A stretch of DNA of 38,174 nucleotides from contig WRMK01000004.1 of NCBI GenBank assembly GCA_009777155.1, positions 1 through 38,174 of the forward strand. Direction: 5' to 3'. Source of the stretch: Oscillospiraceae bacterium. GTDB lineage: Bacteria; Bacillota; Clostridia; Oscillospirales; Ruminococcaceae. How positions within the stretch are numbered: the first letter of the stretch is position 1; every line of letters starts with the position of its first letter. This document shows, one piece after another, positions 1 to 8,251 of this stretch. Position numbers and translations under genes: made by a program. The notes beneath the pieces are model-generated. The model saw nothing but the letters and a program-made list of their open reading frames with translations, was not told the origin of the DNA and ran no database searches.

Positions 1-2
1 AA

Positions 3-293
3 AGGCTCACGCCCGACCTGTTCCTGCTCGACTATCTGATGCCTAAGATGACGGGGTTTGACCTCGTGCCGATTATCCGCAAGTTCCCCGAACACGATGA
101 AACACCGATAATTTTCTTGACCTCCGAAGGCTCAACCGACCACGTCACGGCGGCGATTAACCTCGGCGCGTGCGACTTTATCGTAAAGCCGATAAAGGAA
201 TCGGTGCTGTGCCAAAAAGCCATGATGAACACGATTGATTACATGACACTTAGGCGTAAGCGGATGATTTTTAAGGAGGCTAAGAGATTTTAA
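3..293 (+). CDS. Response regulator receiver domain, 5'-truncated by window edge
   Basis: Frame open from window start: ..LTPDLFLLDYLMPKMTGFDLVPIIRK..PIIFLTSEGSTDHVTAAINLGACDFIVKPI; receiver motifs DxxMPxMxG, T/S and KP. Confidence 0.85.
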   Translation, partial: RLTPDLFLLDYLMPKMTGFDLVPIIRKFPEHDETPIIFLTSEGSTDHVTAAINLGACDFIVKPIKESVLCQKAMMNTIDYMTLRRKRMIFKEAKRF

Positions 294-359
294 CATAAAC
301 CTATTGAATTTCGCAATAGGTTGTGGTATACTTATTAAAAATAGGCGATTGCGAAACTC

Positions 360-450
360 ACGGACGCGCATCGCTTGCGAAGAAATGCTGCGCCCCTACA
401 TGTTTTAATACTTCATCTACATATTGTAGGGGCGGGCATTGCCCGTCCGT
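360..450. repeat. Composite inverted pair of palindromic units (family F4: acggacgcgc..gcgcccctacat / atgtaggggcgggcattgcccgtccgt)
   Basis: Direct reading; same architecture recurs at 11.4-11.9 kb and 27.0 kb. Confidence 0.85.
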
Positions 451-489
451 AAGCAATCAGCTATTATTAAACAACGAAAGGATTAAATT

Positions 490-1185
490 ATGTTAAGCTA
501 TTCACACGAAGTTGAGCAGATGTGTACCGTGGCGAAAGGTGCCAGTCACGGCCCTGCGCCGATTCCACAGGAAGGCAAATGGACAAAGGCCCGCGAGATT
601 ACCGACATCAGCGGCCTCACCCATGGCGTGGGCTGGTGCGCGCCGCAACAAGGTGCATGCAAATTGACCCTCAACGTCAAAAACGGCATTGTTGAGGAGG
701 CGTTGGTCGAAACACTCGGCTGTTCCGGCATGACACACTCGGCGGCTATGGCGGGGGAAATTCTGCCCGGCAAAACCATTCTCGAGGCCATGAACACAGA
801 CTTGGTCTGCGATGCCATTAACGTGGCAATGCGGGAATTGTTCCTGCAAATTATCTACGGCCGCTCACAGACGGCATTCTCCGAGGGCGGGCTACCCGTT
901 GGAGCAGGGCTTGAGGATTTGGGCAAGGGCTTGCGTTCGCAGGTCGGGACTATTTTTTCGACACAGGCAAAAGGCGTGCGCTATATGGAAATGGCAGAGG
1001 GCTACATAACCAAGATGGCACTTGACAAAAACGATGAAGTTATCGGCTACGAATTTGTCAAAGTCGGCAAAATGCTCGAAGATATTCGCCGCGGCAAGAC
1101 CCCCGATGAAGCCTACAAAGCCAACGTGGGCAGGTACGGCAGATTTGACGAAGCGGTCAAGTATATTGACCCACGCGAAGAATAA
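490..1185 (+). CDS. NifU-N-like iron-sulfur cluster assembly scaffold-type protein (partner of GGGtGRT protein)
   Basis: 231-aa ORF with HGVGWCAPQQGAC and ETLGCSGMTHSAAMAGE; adjacent to GGGtGRT gene. Confidence 0.7.
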   Translation: MLSYSHEVEQMCTVAKGASHGPAPIPQEGKWTKAREITDISGLTHGVGWCAPQQGACKLTLNVKNGIVEEALVETLGCSGMTHSAAMAGEILPGKTILEAMNTDLVCDAINVAMRELFLQIIYGRSQTAFSEGGLPVGAGLEDLGKGLRSQVGTIFSTQAKGVRYMEMAEGYITKMALDKNDEVIGYEFVKVGKMLEDIRRGKTPDEAYKANVGRYGRFDEAVKYIDPREE

Positions 1186-1300
1186 TGCAGAATGCAGAAT
1201 GCAGAATGCAGAAATAAATAGGATTACGATGTTTGTTTCCGTCGGAAAACGGCTTAAAAATTAAATTATTTCTGCATTCTGCATTCTCATTTCTGCATTA
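1183..1300. repeat. F1 inverted-repeat element, arms of tandem heptamer (atgcaga)n, copy 1
   Basis: taatgcagaatgcagaatgcagaatgcagaaat ... atttctgcattctgcattctcatttctgcatta; core contains ttccgtcggaaa. Confidence 0.9.
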
Positions 1301-1328
1301 AATTAAATGAAAGGACATGATTTTACAC

Positions 1329-2333
1329 ATGAGTAATATTAAATTTGAAGGGCAGAACAGGCGTGAGGGTAAGATTGCCGAGTGCCTTAAAGAATATGGC
1401 TTTGAGAGCCTTGAGGCGGCGCGGGATTTGTGCCTTGAAAAGGGTATAAACGTCGAGGAAATCGTCAAGGGCGTGCAGCCTATTGCGTTCGAGAACGCTG
1501 TTTGGGCGTACACCCTCGGTACTGCAATCGCCGTCAAGACCGGCGCGACACAAGCCGCAAAAGCCGCCGCGACTATCGGCAAAGGTCTGCAAGCTTTCTG
1601 CATACCCGGCTCGGTAGCGGAAAGCCGCGATGTGGGTTTGGGGCATGGCAACTTGGGCGCAATGTTGCTTGAAGAAGAAAACAGTTGCTTCTGCTTTTTG
1701 GCGGGACACGAGAGTTTCGCGGCGGCAGAGGGCGCAATCGGCATAGCGCGTACCGCAAACAAGGCCCGGAAAGAGCCGTTGCGTGTAATCCTAAACGGAC
1801 TCGGCAAAGATGCCGCGTATATAATTTCGCGGATTAACGGCTTTACATACGTTGAAACTGAGTACGACATTCCGAACGACGACTTGAAAATTGTCAAGGA
1901 AATCGCCTTTTCGGACGGCGAAAAAGCCAAGGTTAAGGTCTACGGTTGCGATGATGTAATCGAGGGCGTGGCGATTATGAAGCATGAGCATGTCGAGGTG
2001 TCGATTACGGGGAACTCGACAAATCCCACTCGTTTTCAGCACCTTGTTGCAGGGACGTACAAGAAGTGGGCGAACGAGAACGGCAAGAAGTATTTCTCAG
2101 TCGCGTCCGGCGGCGGCACAGGCAGAACTTTGCACCCCGACAACATGGCGGCAGGCCCGGCGTCTTACGGCTTGACCGACTCAATGGGCCGCATGCACGG
2201 CGACGCGCAATTCGCGGGCTCAAGCTCGGTCCCCGCACACGTGGAAATGATGGGCCTAATAGGCATGGGGAACAACCCGATGGTAGGCGCGACGGTGGCG
2301 TGCGCGGTGGCGGTTAGTGAGACGAACAATTGA
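1329..2333 (+). CDS. GGGtGRT family protein
   Basis: Contains diagnostic ASGGGTGRTLHPDNMAAGPASYGLTDSMGRMHGDAQFAGSSSVPAHVEMMGLIGMGNNPMVGATVA; ORF track starts at 1317, ATG at 1329 also plausible. Confidence 0.88.
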   Translation: MSNIKFEGQNRREGKIAECLKEYGFESLEAARDLCLEKGINVEEIVKGVQPIAFENAVWAYTLGTAIAVKTGATQAAKAAATIGKGLQAFCIPGSVAESRDVGLGHGNLGAMLLEEENSCFCFLAGHESFAAAEGAIGIARTANKARKEPLRVILNGLGKDAAYIISRINGFTYVETEYDIPNDDLKIVKEIAFSDGEKAKVKVYGCDDVIEGVAIMKHEHVEVSITGNSTNPTRFQHLVAGTYKKWANENGKKYFSVASGGGTGRTLHPDNMAAGPASYGLTDSMGRMHGDAQFAGSSSVPAHVEMMGLIGMGNNPMVGATVACAVAVSETNN

Positions 2334-2470
2334 CAATGTATAATTGACAATGGACAATTAATTTAATTAAAAAGCCTGTTGAAAAATCGACAGGCTTTGC
2401 TTTTTTTCTCGTAACTTTCAAAGTAAAATATAATTATCAATTGTCCATTGTCAATTGTAAATTGTTCGTC
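2321..2470. repeat. F2 inverted-repeat element, arms gacgaacaattgacaat.. / ..attgtccattgtcaattgtaaattgttcgtc
   Basis: Inverted termini gacgaacaat/attgttcgtc plus heptamer-like ggacaat/tgacaat repeats. Confidence 0.85.
2371..2407 (+). terminator. Rho-independent terminator after GGGtGRT gene
   Basis: aaagcctgt-tgaaaaatcg-acaggcttt followed by gcttttttt. Confidence 0.8.
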
Positions 2471-2565
2471 GGGGGTTGACAGTTATGTCGAAATATGTTA
2501 TACTTGTGTTAGGGGTAGCCTTGGGGGCTTTGTTGAGGGGTTTTTTGAAGAAAGGATGTGGGGAT

Positions 2566-2805
2566 ATGACTGCTACATTGGAAAAAATAAAGTGCGTAAT
2601 TATTTATCTAATATATGACGAAGAAGTTGATGTTTGGATTGCCATGAGCGAAGATGTTCCGGGGCTTGTTTTGGAGTCGGAGTCTAAGGAGACTCTAAAG
2701 AAGCGAGTAAAGCTCGCGGCACCCGAATTGCTGGAGCTTAATGGCGTGGAATTTGACGAAGACCTTTTGATTAATTTTCGTGAGGTTGAGAGGGTTTTTG
2801 GGTAA
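2566..2805 (+). CDS. HicB/DUF1902-like antitoxin
   Basis: MTATLEKIKCVIIYLIYDEEVDVWIAMSEDVPGLVLESESKETLKKRV; ORF track start is 2476, but ATG 2566 has an SD-like aaagga and fits the family; overlaps downstream HicA-like ORF. Confidence 0.65.
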   Translation: MTATLEKIKCVIIYLIYDEEVDVWIAMSEDVPGLVLESESKETLKKRVKLAAPELLELNGVEFDEDLLINFREVERVFG

Positions 2806-3002
2806 TGGCGGAGTACGAGAAGAAAGTGCGGGAAGTCTTGAAAGAAAACGGTTACTTTTTCGAGAGACACGGCAAAGGCGACCACGACATTTGGTTTAAC
2901 CCCGAAATTCAAAAATCCGTTTCGGTCGATGGGAAAATTAAATCTCGCCATTCTGCAAACGGAATTTTGAAAGAGGCGAAAATAGATTTTCGTTTTAGAT
3001 GA
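2805..3002 (+). CDS. HicA-like mRNA interferase toxin
   Basis: EKKVREVLKENGYFFERHGKGDHDIWFNP..SANGILKEAKI; small ORF directly coupled to HicB/DUF1902-like gene. Confidence 0.7.
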   Translation: MAEYEKKVREVLKENGYFFERHGKGDHDIWFNPEIQKSVSVDGKIKSRHSANGILKEAKIDFRFR

Positions 3003-3120
3003 AGCCTGTTGAATAGCCGCCCATTCTGTTTCATTTAATTATGAAAAAGATGGGCGGCTATTAAAAACTTTGCTAAAGCAAAGTTTTGTTACGACAGGGG
3101 GGTGAAAACCCAACAGGCTT
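3002..3120. repeat. F5 multi-hairpin element copy A (outer stem aagcctgttg/caacaggctt)
   Basis: Internal hairpins aatagccgcccat..atgggcggctatt and aaaactttgc..gcaaagtttt; same core in reverse orientation at 17889-18003. Confidence 0.85.
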
Positions 3121-3143
3121 TCACACTAACCACTTTCAACCCC

Positions 3144-4217
3144 CTACAACAAAATCCTCTCAACAACAATATTATAAGACCCCACATCATCCCTAAGGTC
3201 GATATACCTCTCGTCGTCCGCACCGTCCTCGGGGAGCAGTTTCACCAACGGCCGCAGCAGATTATTCTCGTAGTTTTTGCAGACAATGCCGTGTTGCCCG
3301 TTCGAGAGTTGCACCTGCACCCCGAGCGGGAACGGCGCGACTTTCTTCATGAAAATTTCAACCAACTTAGGATTAAACTCCCCGCCCGAGTTGCCCGATA
3401 TGTACTCATAGGCCTCGGGGGGCGGCACAGCCTCGGCGTAGGCGCGCTTGGAGGTCATGGCGTCGTAGACGTCCGCGATTGCGATAATCTGCGCCTCGAA
3501 CGGGATTTGCGCGGACTTTTTGCCGTAGGGATACCCCGTGCCGTCGTATCGCTCGTGGTGGTTCATAATTGCCGAAGTTACCGTAAATGGCAGTGACTTT
3601 TTAAGTTTCAGCTTCTCAACCCCGACTGCGGCGTGTGTCTTAATCAGCTCAAATTCCTCGTCGGTCAATTTGCCCGGCTTGTTGAGCAGATTTATGTCGA
3701 TAAAAATTTTGCCTATATCGTGCAGGATTGCCGCCATTGCCAAGCTTTTCAATTGTCGGCGCGGCAAATCACACTCCAAACCAATCACACACGCCAAAAC
3801 GCAGACGTTTATCGAGTGTTGATAGGTGTACTTGTCGAAATCTTTCATGTCCGTTATGCTGATTATCGGCGCGTTTGAGTTCATTATTTCGTCAATCAGT
3901 TGACTCAAAACGTCGGTGATTTTCTTCATGTTGCTTTGGAAAAATTTAGAGTTGCCTTTCATTGCACTGCCCCTCAGGTGGTGCATTAATATCGCGCTCT
4001 TGTTCCGCACTTCCTGCGAGATTACGCTCTCGACTTCGATACCTTCCGAAAAGGCGTCGTCAATGTAGAGCCCGCTGTGCCCCATCTCCTTGAGTTTCGC
4101 GATTACTCGGTCGGTTATGGTGGTGCCGGCTTGTATGAGGATATGCCCGGAGTCCCCGAAAAGCGGCTTCCCTGCTGTCATGCCCTCTTTTAAATTGTCC
4201 GCTGTTATGTATCTCAT
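3144..4217 (-). CDS. HD-GYP domain protein, putative cyclic-di-GMP phosphodiesterase
   Basis: AAILHDIGKIFIDINLLNKPGKLTDEEFELIKTHAAVGVEKLK..NHHERYDGTGYPYGKKSAQIPFEAQIIAIADVYDAMTSKRAY. Confidence 0.92.
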   Translation of the reverse strand: MRYITADNLKEGMTAGKPLFGDSGHILIQAGTTITDRVIAKLKEMGHSGLYIDDAFSEGIEVESVISQEVRNKSAILMHHLRGSAMKGNSKFFQSNMKKITDVLSQLIDEIMNSNAPIISITDMKDFDKYTYQHSINVCVLACVIGLECDLPRRQLKSLAMAAILHDIGKIFIDINLLNKPGKLTDEEFELIKTHAAVGVEKLKLKKSLPFTVTSAIMNHHERYDGTGYPYGKKSAQIPFEAQIIAIADVYDAMTSKRAYAEAVPPPEAYEYISGNSGGEFNPKLVEIFMKKVAPFPLGVQVQLSNGQHGIVCKNYENNLLRPLVKLLPEDGADDERYIDLRDDVGSYNIVVERILL

Positions 4218-4233
4218 TCTTGAACCTCATATT

Positions 4234-4375
4234 TAATGCAGAAATAATAATGCAAAATGCAGAAATAATTAAATATTCTAAGTAGATTTCTTAATTAAAT
4301 CACATCGCGCATATCTGCTGAGAACTGCTTTGAAACTAAATTATTTCTGCATTCTGCATTCTGCATTCTCATTTG
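4234..4375. repeat. F1 element copy 2
   Basis: aatgcagaaataataatgcaaaatgcagaa ... ttatttctgcattctgcattctgcattctcat; core cgcgcatatctgctgag shared with copy 4. Confidence 0.85.
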
Positions 4376-4378
4376 TTG

Positions 4379-4792
4379 CTATATTACTAAAATTAATGTT
4401 CCTGCGCCAATCAGCACGCCGCCTATTATCGCTTTCACATCCACCGTTTCGCGCAGGATTACGAACGCCAAGACCATCGTAATCACCACGCTCAATTTGT
4501 CCACCGGGACTACTTTTGACACCGAGCCGAGCTGCATTGCCCGAAAGTAAAACAACCATGAAATCCCGGTTGCACAGCCCGATAGGATTAGAAACAGCCA
4601 GCTTTTTTGAGTAATCGCGGTGATTTCGCCCTGCTTGCCCGTTATAAAGACTACGCCCCACGCGATTAGCAGTACTACAATCGTTCGGATTGCCGTCGCT
4701 AAGTTTGTGTCAACATTATCCAAGCCGATTTTGGCGAAAATCGCAGTCAACGCCGCGAAAATTGCACCAAGTAACGCAAATATCAACCACAT
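4379..4792 (-). CDS. EamA/DMT-superfamily transporter (single-domain, 137 aa)
   Basis: MWLIFALLGAIFAALTAIFAKIGLDNVDTNLATAIRTIVVLLIAW..GCATGISWLFYFRAMQLGSVSKVVPVDKLSVVITMVLAFVILRETV. Confidence 0.88.
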   Translation of the reverse strand: MWLIFALLGAIFAALTAIFAKIGLDNVDTNLATAIRTIVVLLIAWGVVFITGKQGEITAITQKSWLFLILSGCATGISWLFYFRAMQLGSVSKVVPVDKLSVVITMVLAFVILRETVDVKAIIGGVLIGAGTLILVI

Positions 4793-5835
4793 ATGTCACC
4801 CTTGTCGGTATTAGTCTCGCAAAATTCGCAGGTCCAGTATTCTTCCTTTTCGCATTTTACAGGGCGGTTCATGAGGGTTTTCAGTGCCTTTTCGGGCCTT
4901 TCACCCTCGAACAGTATTTTGCAAAGTTGCTCGATTATCGGCAGGTTTACCTTGTATTTATCTGCTAATTCCAAGGCGGTTTTGGCGGTGTAATACCCTT
5001 CTACAGTTCCGGTTTTTGCGACTGCGGCCTCCGCCGCCATGCCCTCGCCGATAAGTTTACCTGCGCGGCCATTTCGAGACAATTCCGAGGTGCAAGTGAT
5101 AATCAAGTCGCCCATGCCCGACAAGCCCGTGAAGGTCTGCCACTGCGCCCCACAAGCGGCACTGAGGCGGGTGATTTCCGCCAAGCCCCGTGTCATTAAT
5201 GCCGCCAAAGCATTATCGCCGAGGCCCATACCCCGCACAATCCCGCAGCAAAGCGCGATTGCGTTCTTGAGCGCGCCGCCGAGTTCGCAACCTTTGACGT
5301 CGTCCGAGAGGTATATCCGAAAGGTCTCGCTCTGCAAATTCTCCTGCACGCAGAACGCCGCCTCTTTCCACTTACTCGCACAGACAACCGTCGTAGGCAC
5401 GCCCTTGCCGACTTCCTCCGCGTGACACGGCCCGGTGAGTACTGCGATTTGATTACGCGGGTATACCTCGACAAGCACTTCCGAAAGCCGTTTTTGAGTT
5501 ACACGCTCAAATCCTTTGCCCGCGCTGACTATAATCGTCTTCTCGCCGACAAATTCAGCGGCGGCAAGTGCGGTCTCGCGGATAAATTCCGACGGGACGG
5601 CGAAGACGAGGATTTCGCTGTCTTTGATTTCGGAGATACTCGCTGTGAAATTTATTTCGGGTGAGAGTTTTATGCCGGGCAAAACTCGCGTGTTTTCGCC
5701 GTCACGCTTGATTGCGTCAACCTCGGCTTGAAACTTTGTCCACGCCGTCACGCTATGCCCGTTGCTCTGCCACAGTGCAGAAAGTGCCGCACCGAACCCG
5801 CAACCTAAGACCGATATTTTAACGCTACTTGCCAT
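4783..5835 (-). CDS. gpsA: NAD(P)H-dependent glycerol-3-phosphate dehydrogenase with Cys-rich C-terminal tail
   Basis: VLGCGFGAALSALWQSNGHSVTAW..PSEFIRE..SAGKGFE..LTGPCHAEEV..GGALKNAIALCCGI..GLGDNALAALMTRGLAEITRL. Confidence 0.92.
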   Translation of the reverse strand: MASSVKISVLGCGFGAALSALWQSNGHSVTAWTKFQAEVDAIKRDGENTRVLPGIKLSPEINFTASISEIKDSEILVFAVPSEFIRETALAAAEFVGEKTIIVSAGKGFERVTQKRLSEVLVEVYPRNQIAVLTGPCHAEEVGKGVPTTVVCASKWKEAAFCVQENLQSETFRIYLSDDVKGCELGGALKNAIALCCGIVRGMGLGDNALAALMTRGLAEITRLSAACGAQWQTFTGLSGMGDLIITCTSELSRNGRAGKLIGEGMAAEAAVAKTGTVEGYYTAKTALELADKYKVNLPIIEQLCKILFEGERPEKALKTLMNRPVKCEKEEYWTCEFCETNTDKGDICG

Positions 5836-5927
5836 ACTTTCAATGCCGTGCCGCCGCTGTTCGCGCTGATTTAGAGGGATTTTGCGGCACGGTTCACGCC
5901 TTCCGTAATATTTTTAACCGTTTCCGA

Positions 5928-6923
5928 TTATCGCTTCTTTAGATTTACCGACCCAACCGCCGCGGCTACCACGCCGACTGCAACTACGCCCGCAAGTATC
6001 ACCATCAAGGAGTTTGAACCCTCGTTGGCATTATCAACATCAGCGGCGGGTGCAGGTGCGGGGGCGGGGCGGGGTGCGGGGGCGTCGGGGTCAACGCTTG
6101 TGTTTTCTTGCACAGTTTCGTTGGGAGTTTCGTCGGGGACTTCTTCAATTTCGGGAGCAGTTTCGGGCGGTGTTACCTCGACTTGACCGCCGCCGACTTT
6201 GAACCCGCCGAGTATCAGCTCAAACAGGTCAACCTGCGCCCTACCCTCACCGTGGTCGCCGCGTACCGCGAGTGACACCTCGCGCATGCCGCCGAATTCG
6301 ATGCCGAGCTGCCGCTCCCACTCGTAAAAGTGTTCGCTGACGTTGACCGTGCCGTTGTGCCGCCTGTTCTCACGAACCGCCCAGATTTGGGTGTACGCGC
6401 CCTCGCCATCAAGGTGGAGGGCGTTTTCAACATAGGTCACGAATAGGTTATAATTCTCGCCGTCGATTGCGTATACTTCCAACTCGTCATTGCCGCGGAC
6501 TTCAACCCCGCCCCAGTTCTCGACTATATAATACTCCACGAGTGTACCTTTATCGCCGTTGCCCATCCAGCCGAAGCCGCCGAAAAACGACGAGCCTGAG
6601 GTTGCAGTGTAGACTACGTCATAGGTTAGCGTAATCTCGCCCATTTGCCTGTGGGTGAGGTTTTCCTCCTCGTATCGCCTGCCCGAGCGGAAAAGCGAAC
6701 GCCGCGTCGGCGCGGTGTTCCACTCGCAGACGAACAGCCCGTTTTCCTCCAAGAGCATATGGGTCTCGGCGCGGTCACTGCTGCGCCAGACCTCGAAGTC
6801 GAAGCCGCCGTGGCTGTCTTGGCCGACCTCGTTGTCGAGTATAAGCTGGTCGGTCGCCGATGCCGTTACAATCGTCATTGCCAACATTAGTGCTGTTAAT
6901 AATACACTTGCATGTTTTTTCAT
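5928..6923 (-). CDS. GH11-family endo-xylanase-like secreted protein with Pro/Ala linker and C-terminal TM tail
   Basis: Signal peptide; VEYYIVENWGG (nucleophile Glu region) and GTVNVSEHFYEWE (acid/base Glu region); GSNSLMVILAGVVAVGVVAAAVGSVNLKKR tail. Confidence 0.85.
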   Translation of the reverse strand: MKKHASVLLTALMLAMTIVTASATDQLILDNEVGQDSHGGFDFEVWRSSDRAETHMLLEENGLFVCEWNTAPTRRSLFRSGRRYEEENLTHRQMGEITLTYDVVYTATSGSSFFGGFGWMGNGDKGTLVEYYIVENWGGVEVRGNDELEVYAIDGENYNLFVTYVENALHLDGEGAYTQIWAVRENRRHNGTVNVSEHFYEWERQLGIEFGGMREVSLAVRGDHGEGRAQVDLFELILGGFKVGGGQVEVTPPETAPEIEEVPDETPNETVQENTSVDPDAPAPRPAPAPAPAADVDNANEGSNSLMVILAGVVAVGVVAAAVGSVNLKKR

Positions 6924-6942
6924 CTTGCATTACCATGCCTTT

Positions 6943-7992
6943 CTATTTATTCGCTTTTGCGGTGTTAACCGAGCCTACGATTGCTATCAGAACACCCACC
7001 ATGACGAAGACCGCGAGTATAATCACTAACGGATTCGAGCCGCTGTTTGCGTCGGTTGCTGTGGTGTCGGCGGCGGCGGGGGCAGGTGCGGGGGCGGGAG
7101 CGGGCGGTGAATCTGAAGTTGATTCTGTGGTCGGGGTTGCGGGAGTATCGGTAGTTTCGGTAGTTGCGGGTGTTTCAACCGTTTCGGTAGGTGTCACCGG
7201 CGCGGTCGGAATCGCGCTTGTTTGGCCGCCGCCGACCGTTTGGCCGTCATATGTCAACTCAAAAAGGTCTACCTGCGCCGAACCCACGCTGTTCTGCCCT
7301 TGCACATAGAGCGAGGTCTCGTTCAAAATCGACTCGCCTATGGCAGACCTGCTCCGCTCGATGTCAACTTCTATACCCATGGTGGCAAGCAGTTCATCAA
7401 AGGTTTTGTAATGCTCGCTGACCGAGACTGTACCTGCGGTACGTGCGGTTCTGCGGGTACTCCAAACTTGGTAAAAACTCAGCGTGCCGAAAGGCGTTTC
7501 CGTGTTATATTGTGCGGAAATTGAGATGTCGTAGGTGTCGCCGTCCACTGTAAACTCGCCGATGTGAGTATCGCCGACCGGGCGTTCGCCTTGCCATGCC
7601 TCGATAATATAATACTCGATTGTCGGGTTGCGATACCAGCCGTAGACGCCGATTGCCGAGTCCCCGTCTGCAACGTATTGCACGTCATAGTTTATCGAAA
7701 TATCGCCCCACTCGGAATAGTTCCGAAGTCTGCCGAATCGTCTCCCCGTGCGGAAAATTATGTTTCGGCCGCCGGTTGTGTTCCACTCGGACAGGAAAGT
7801 CCCGTCGTCTTCGATGACCATCAGTGCCTTTTCGACACCTGCGGTGCTGTGCCACAGCTCGTAGTCGAGGGTTGAGGGTTCGTGGGTTCTGTAGCCTTGG
7901 GTAGGCTCGTCTACAATTACCTGCGCCGAAGCCGACACAGCCGCTGTGATTATTATTAGTGCGGTGAGGAGGGAAGCGGGTAGTTTTTTCAT
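6943..7992 (-). CDS. Second GH11-family endo-xylanase-like protein with C-terminal TM tail
   Basis: IEYYIIEAW and GTVSVSEHYKTFDELLATMGIEV; MKK start at 7992 preceded by aaaggag (ORF track extends to 8049); tail GSNPLVIILAVFVMVGVLIAIVGSVNTAKANK. Confidence 0.85.
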   Translation of the reverse strand: MKKLPASLLTALIIITAAVSASAQVIVDEPTQGYRTHEPSTLDYELWHSTAGVEKALMVIEDDGTFLSEWNTTGGRNIIFRTGRRFGRLRNYSEWGDISINYDVQYVADGDSAIGVYGWYRNPTIEYYIIEAWQGERPVGDTHIGEFTVDGDTYDISISAQYNTETPFGTLSFYQVWSTRRTARTAGTVSVSEHYKTFDELLATMGIEVDIERSRSAIGESILNETSLYVQGQNSVGSAQVDLFELTYDGQTVGGGQTSAIPTAPVTPTETVETPATTETTDTPATPTTESTSDSPPAPAPAPAPAAADTTATDANSGSNPLVIILAVFVMVGVLIAIVGSVNTAKANK

Positions 7993-8037
7993 AGCAATGC
8001 TCCTTTGATTCTGAATTGTTTGTGGGGATTTTTTATC

Positions 8038-8224
8038 ACGGGCGCGCAATGCGCGCCCCTACATTCGGGGGAATTTTTAACCCACGGGCGATTGGAAATC
8101 GCCCCTATATATTTGCGGGATTTTTTATCACGGGCGCGCCTTGGTGAGTTCGCCCCTACATGGTGCGTGCCTATTGTGTATCGGGGAATTTTTTAAACAC
8201 GGACGCGCAATGCGCGCCCCTACA
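8038..8224. repeat. Cluster of four F4 palindromic units
   Basis: acgggcgcgcaatgcgcgcccctacat; acgggcgattggaaatcgcccctatat; acgggcgcgccttggtgagttcgcccctacat; acggacgcgcaatgcgcgcccctacat. Confidence 0.85.
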
Positions 8225-8251
8225 TTCAGGGGAATTTTTGCGAGTGTGGGG

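Noticed and set aside
2476-2565. 30-aa hydrophobic extension at the N-terminus of the HicB-like ORF
   Set aside because: ATG 2566 has better SD context and fits a cytosolic antitoxin; extension probably reads through upstream non-coding sequence, though not excluded
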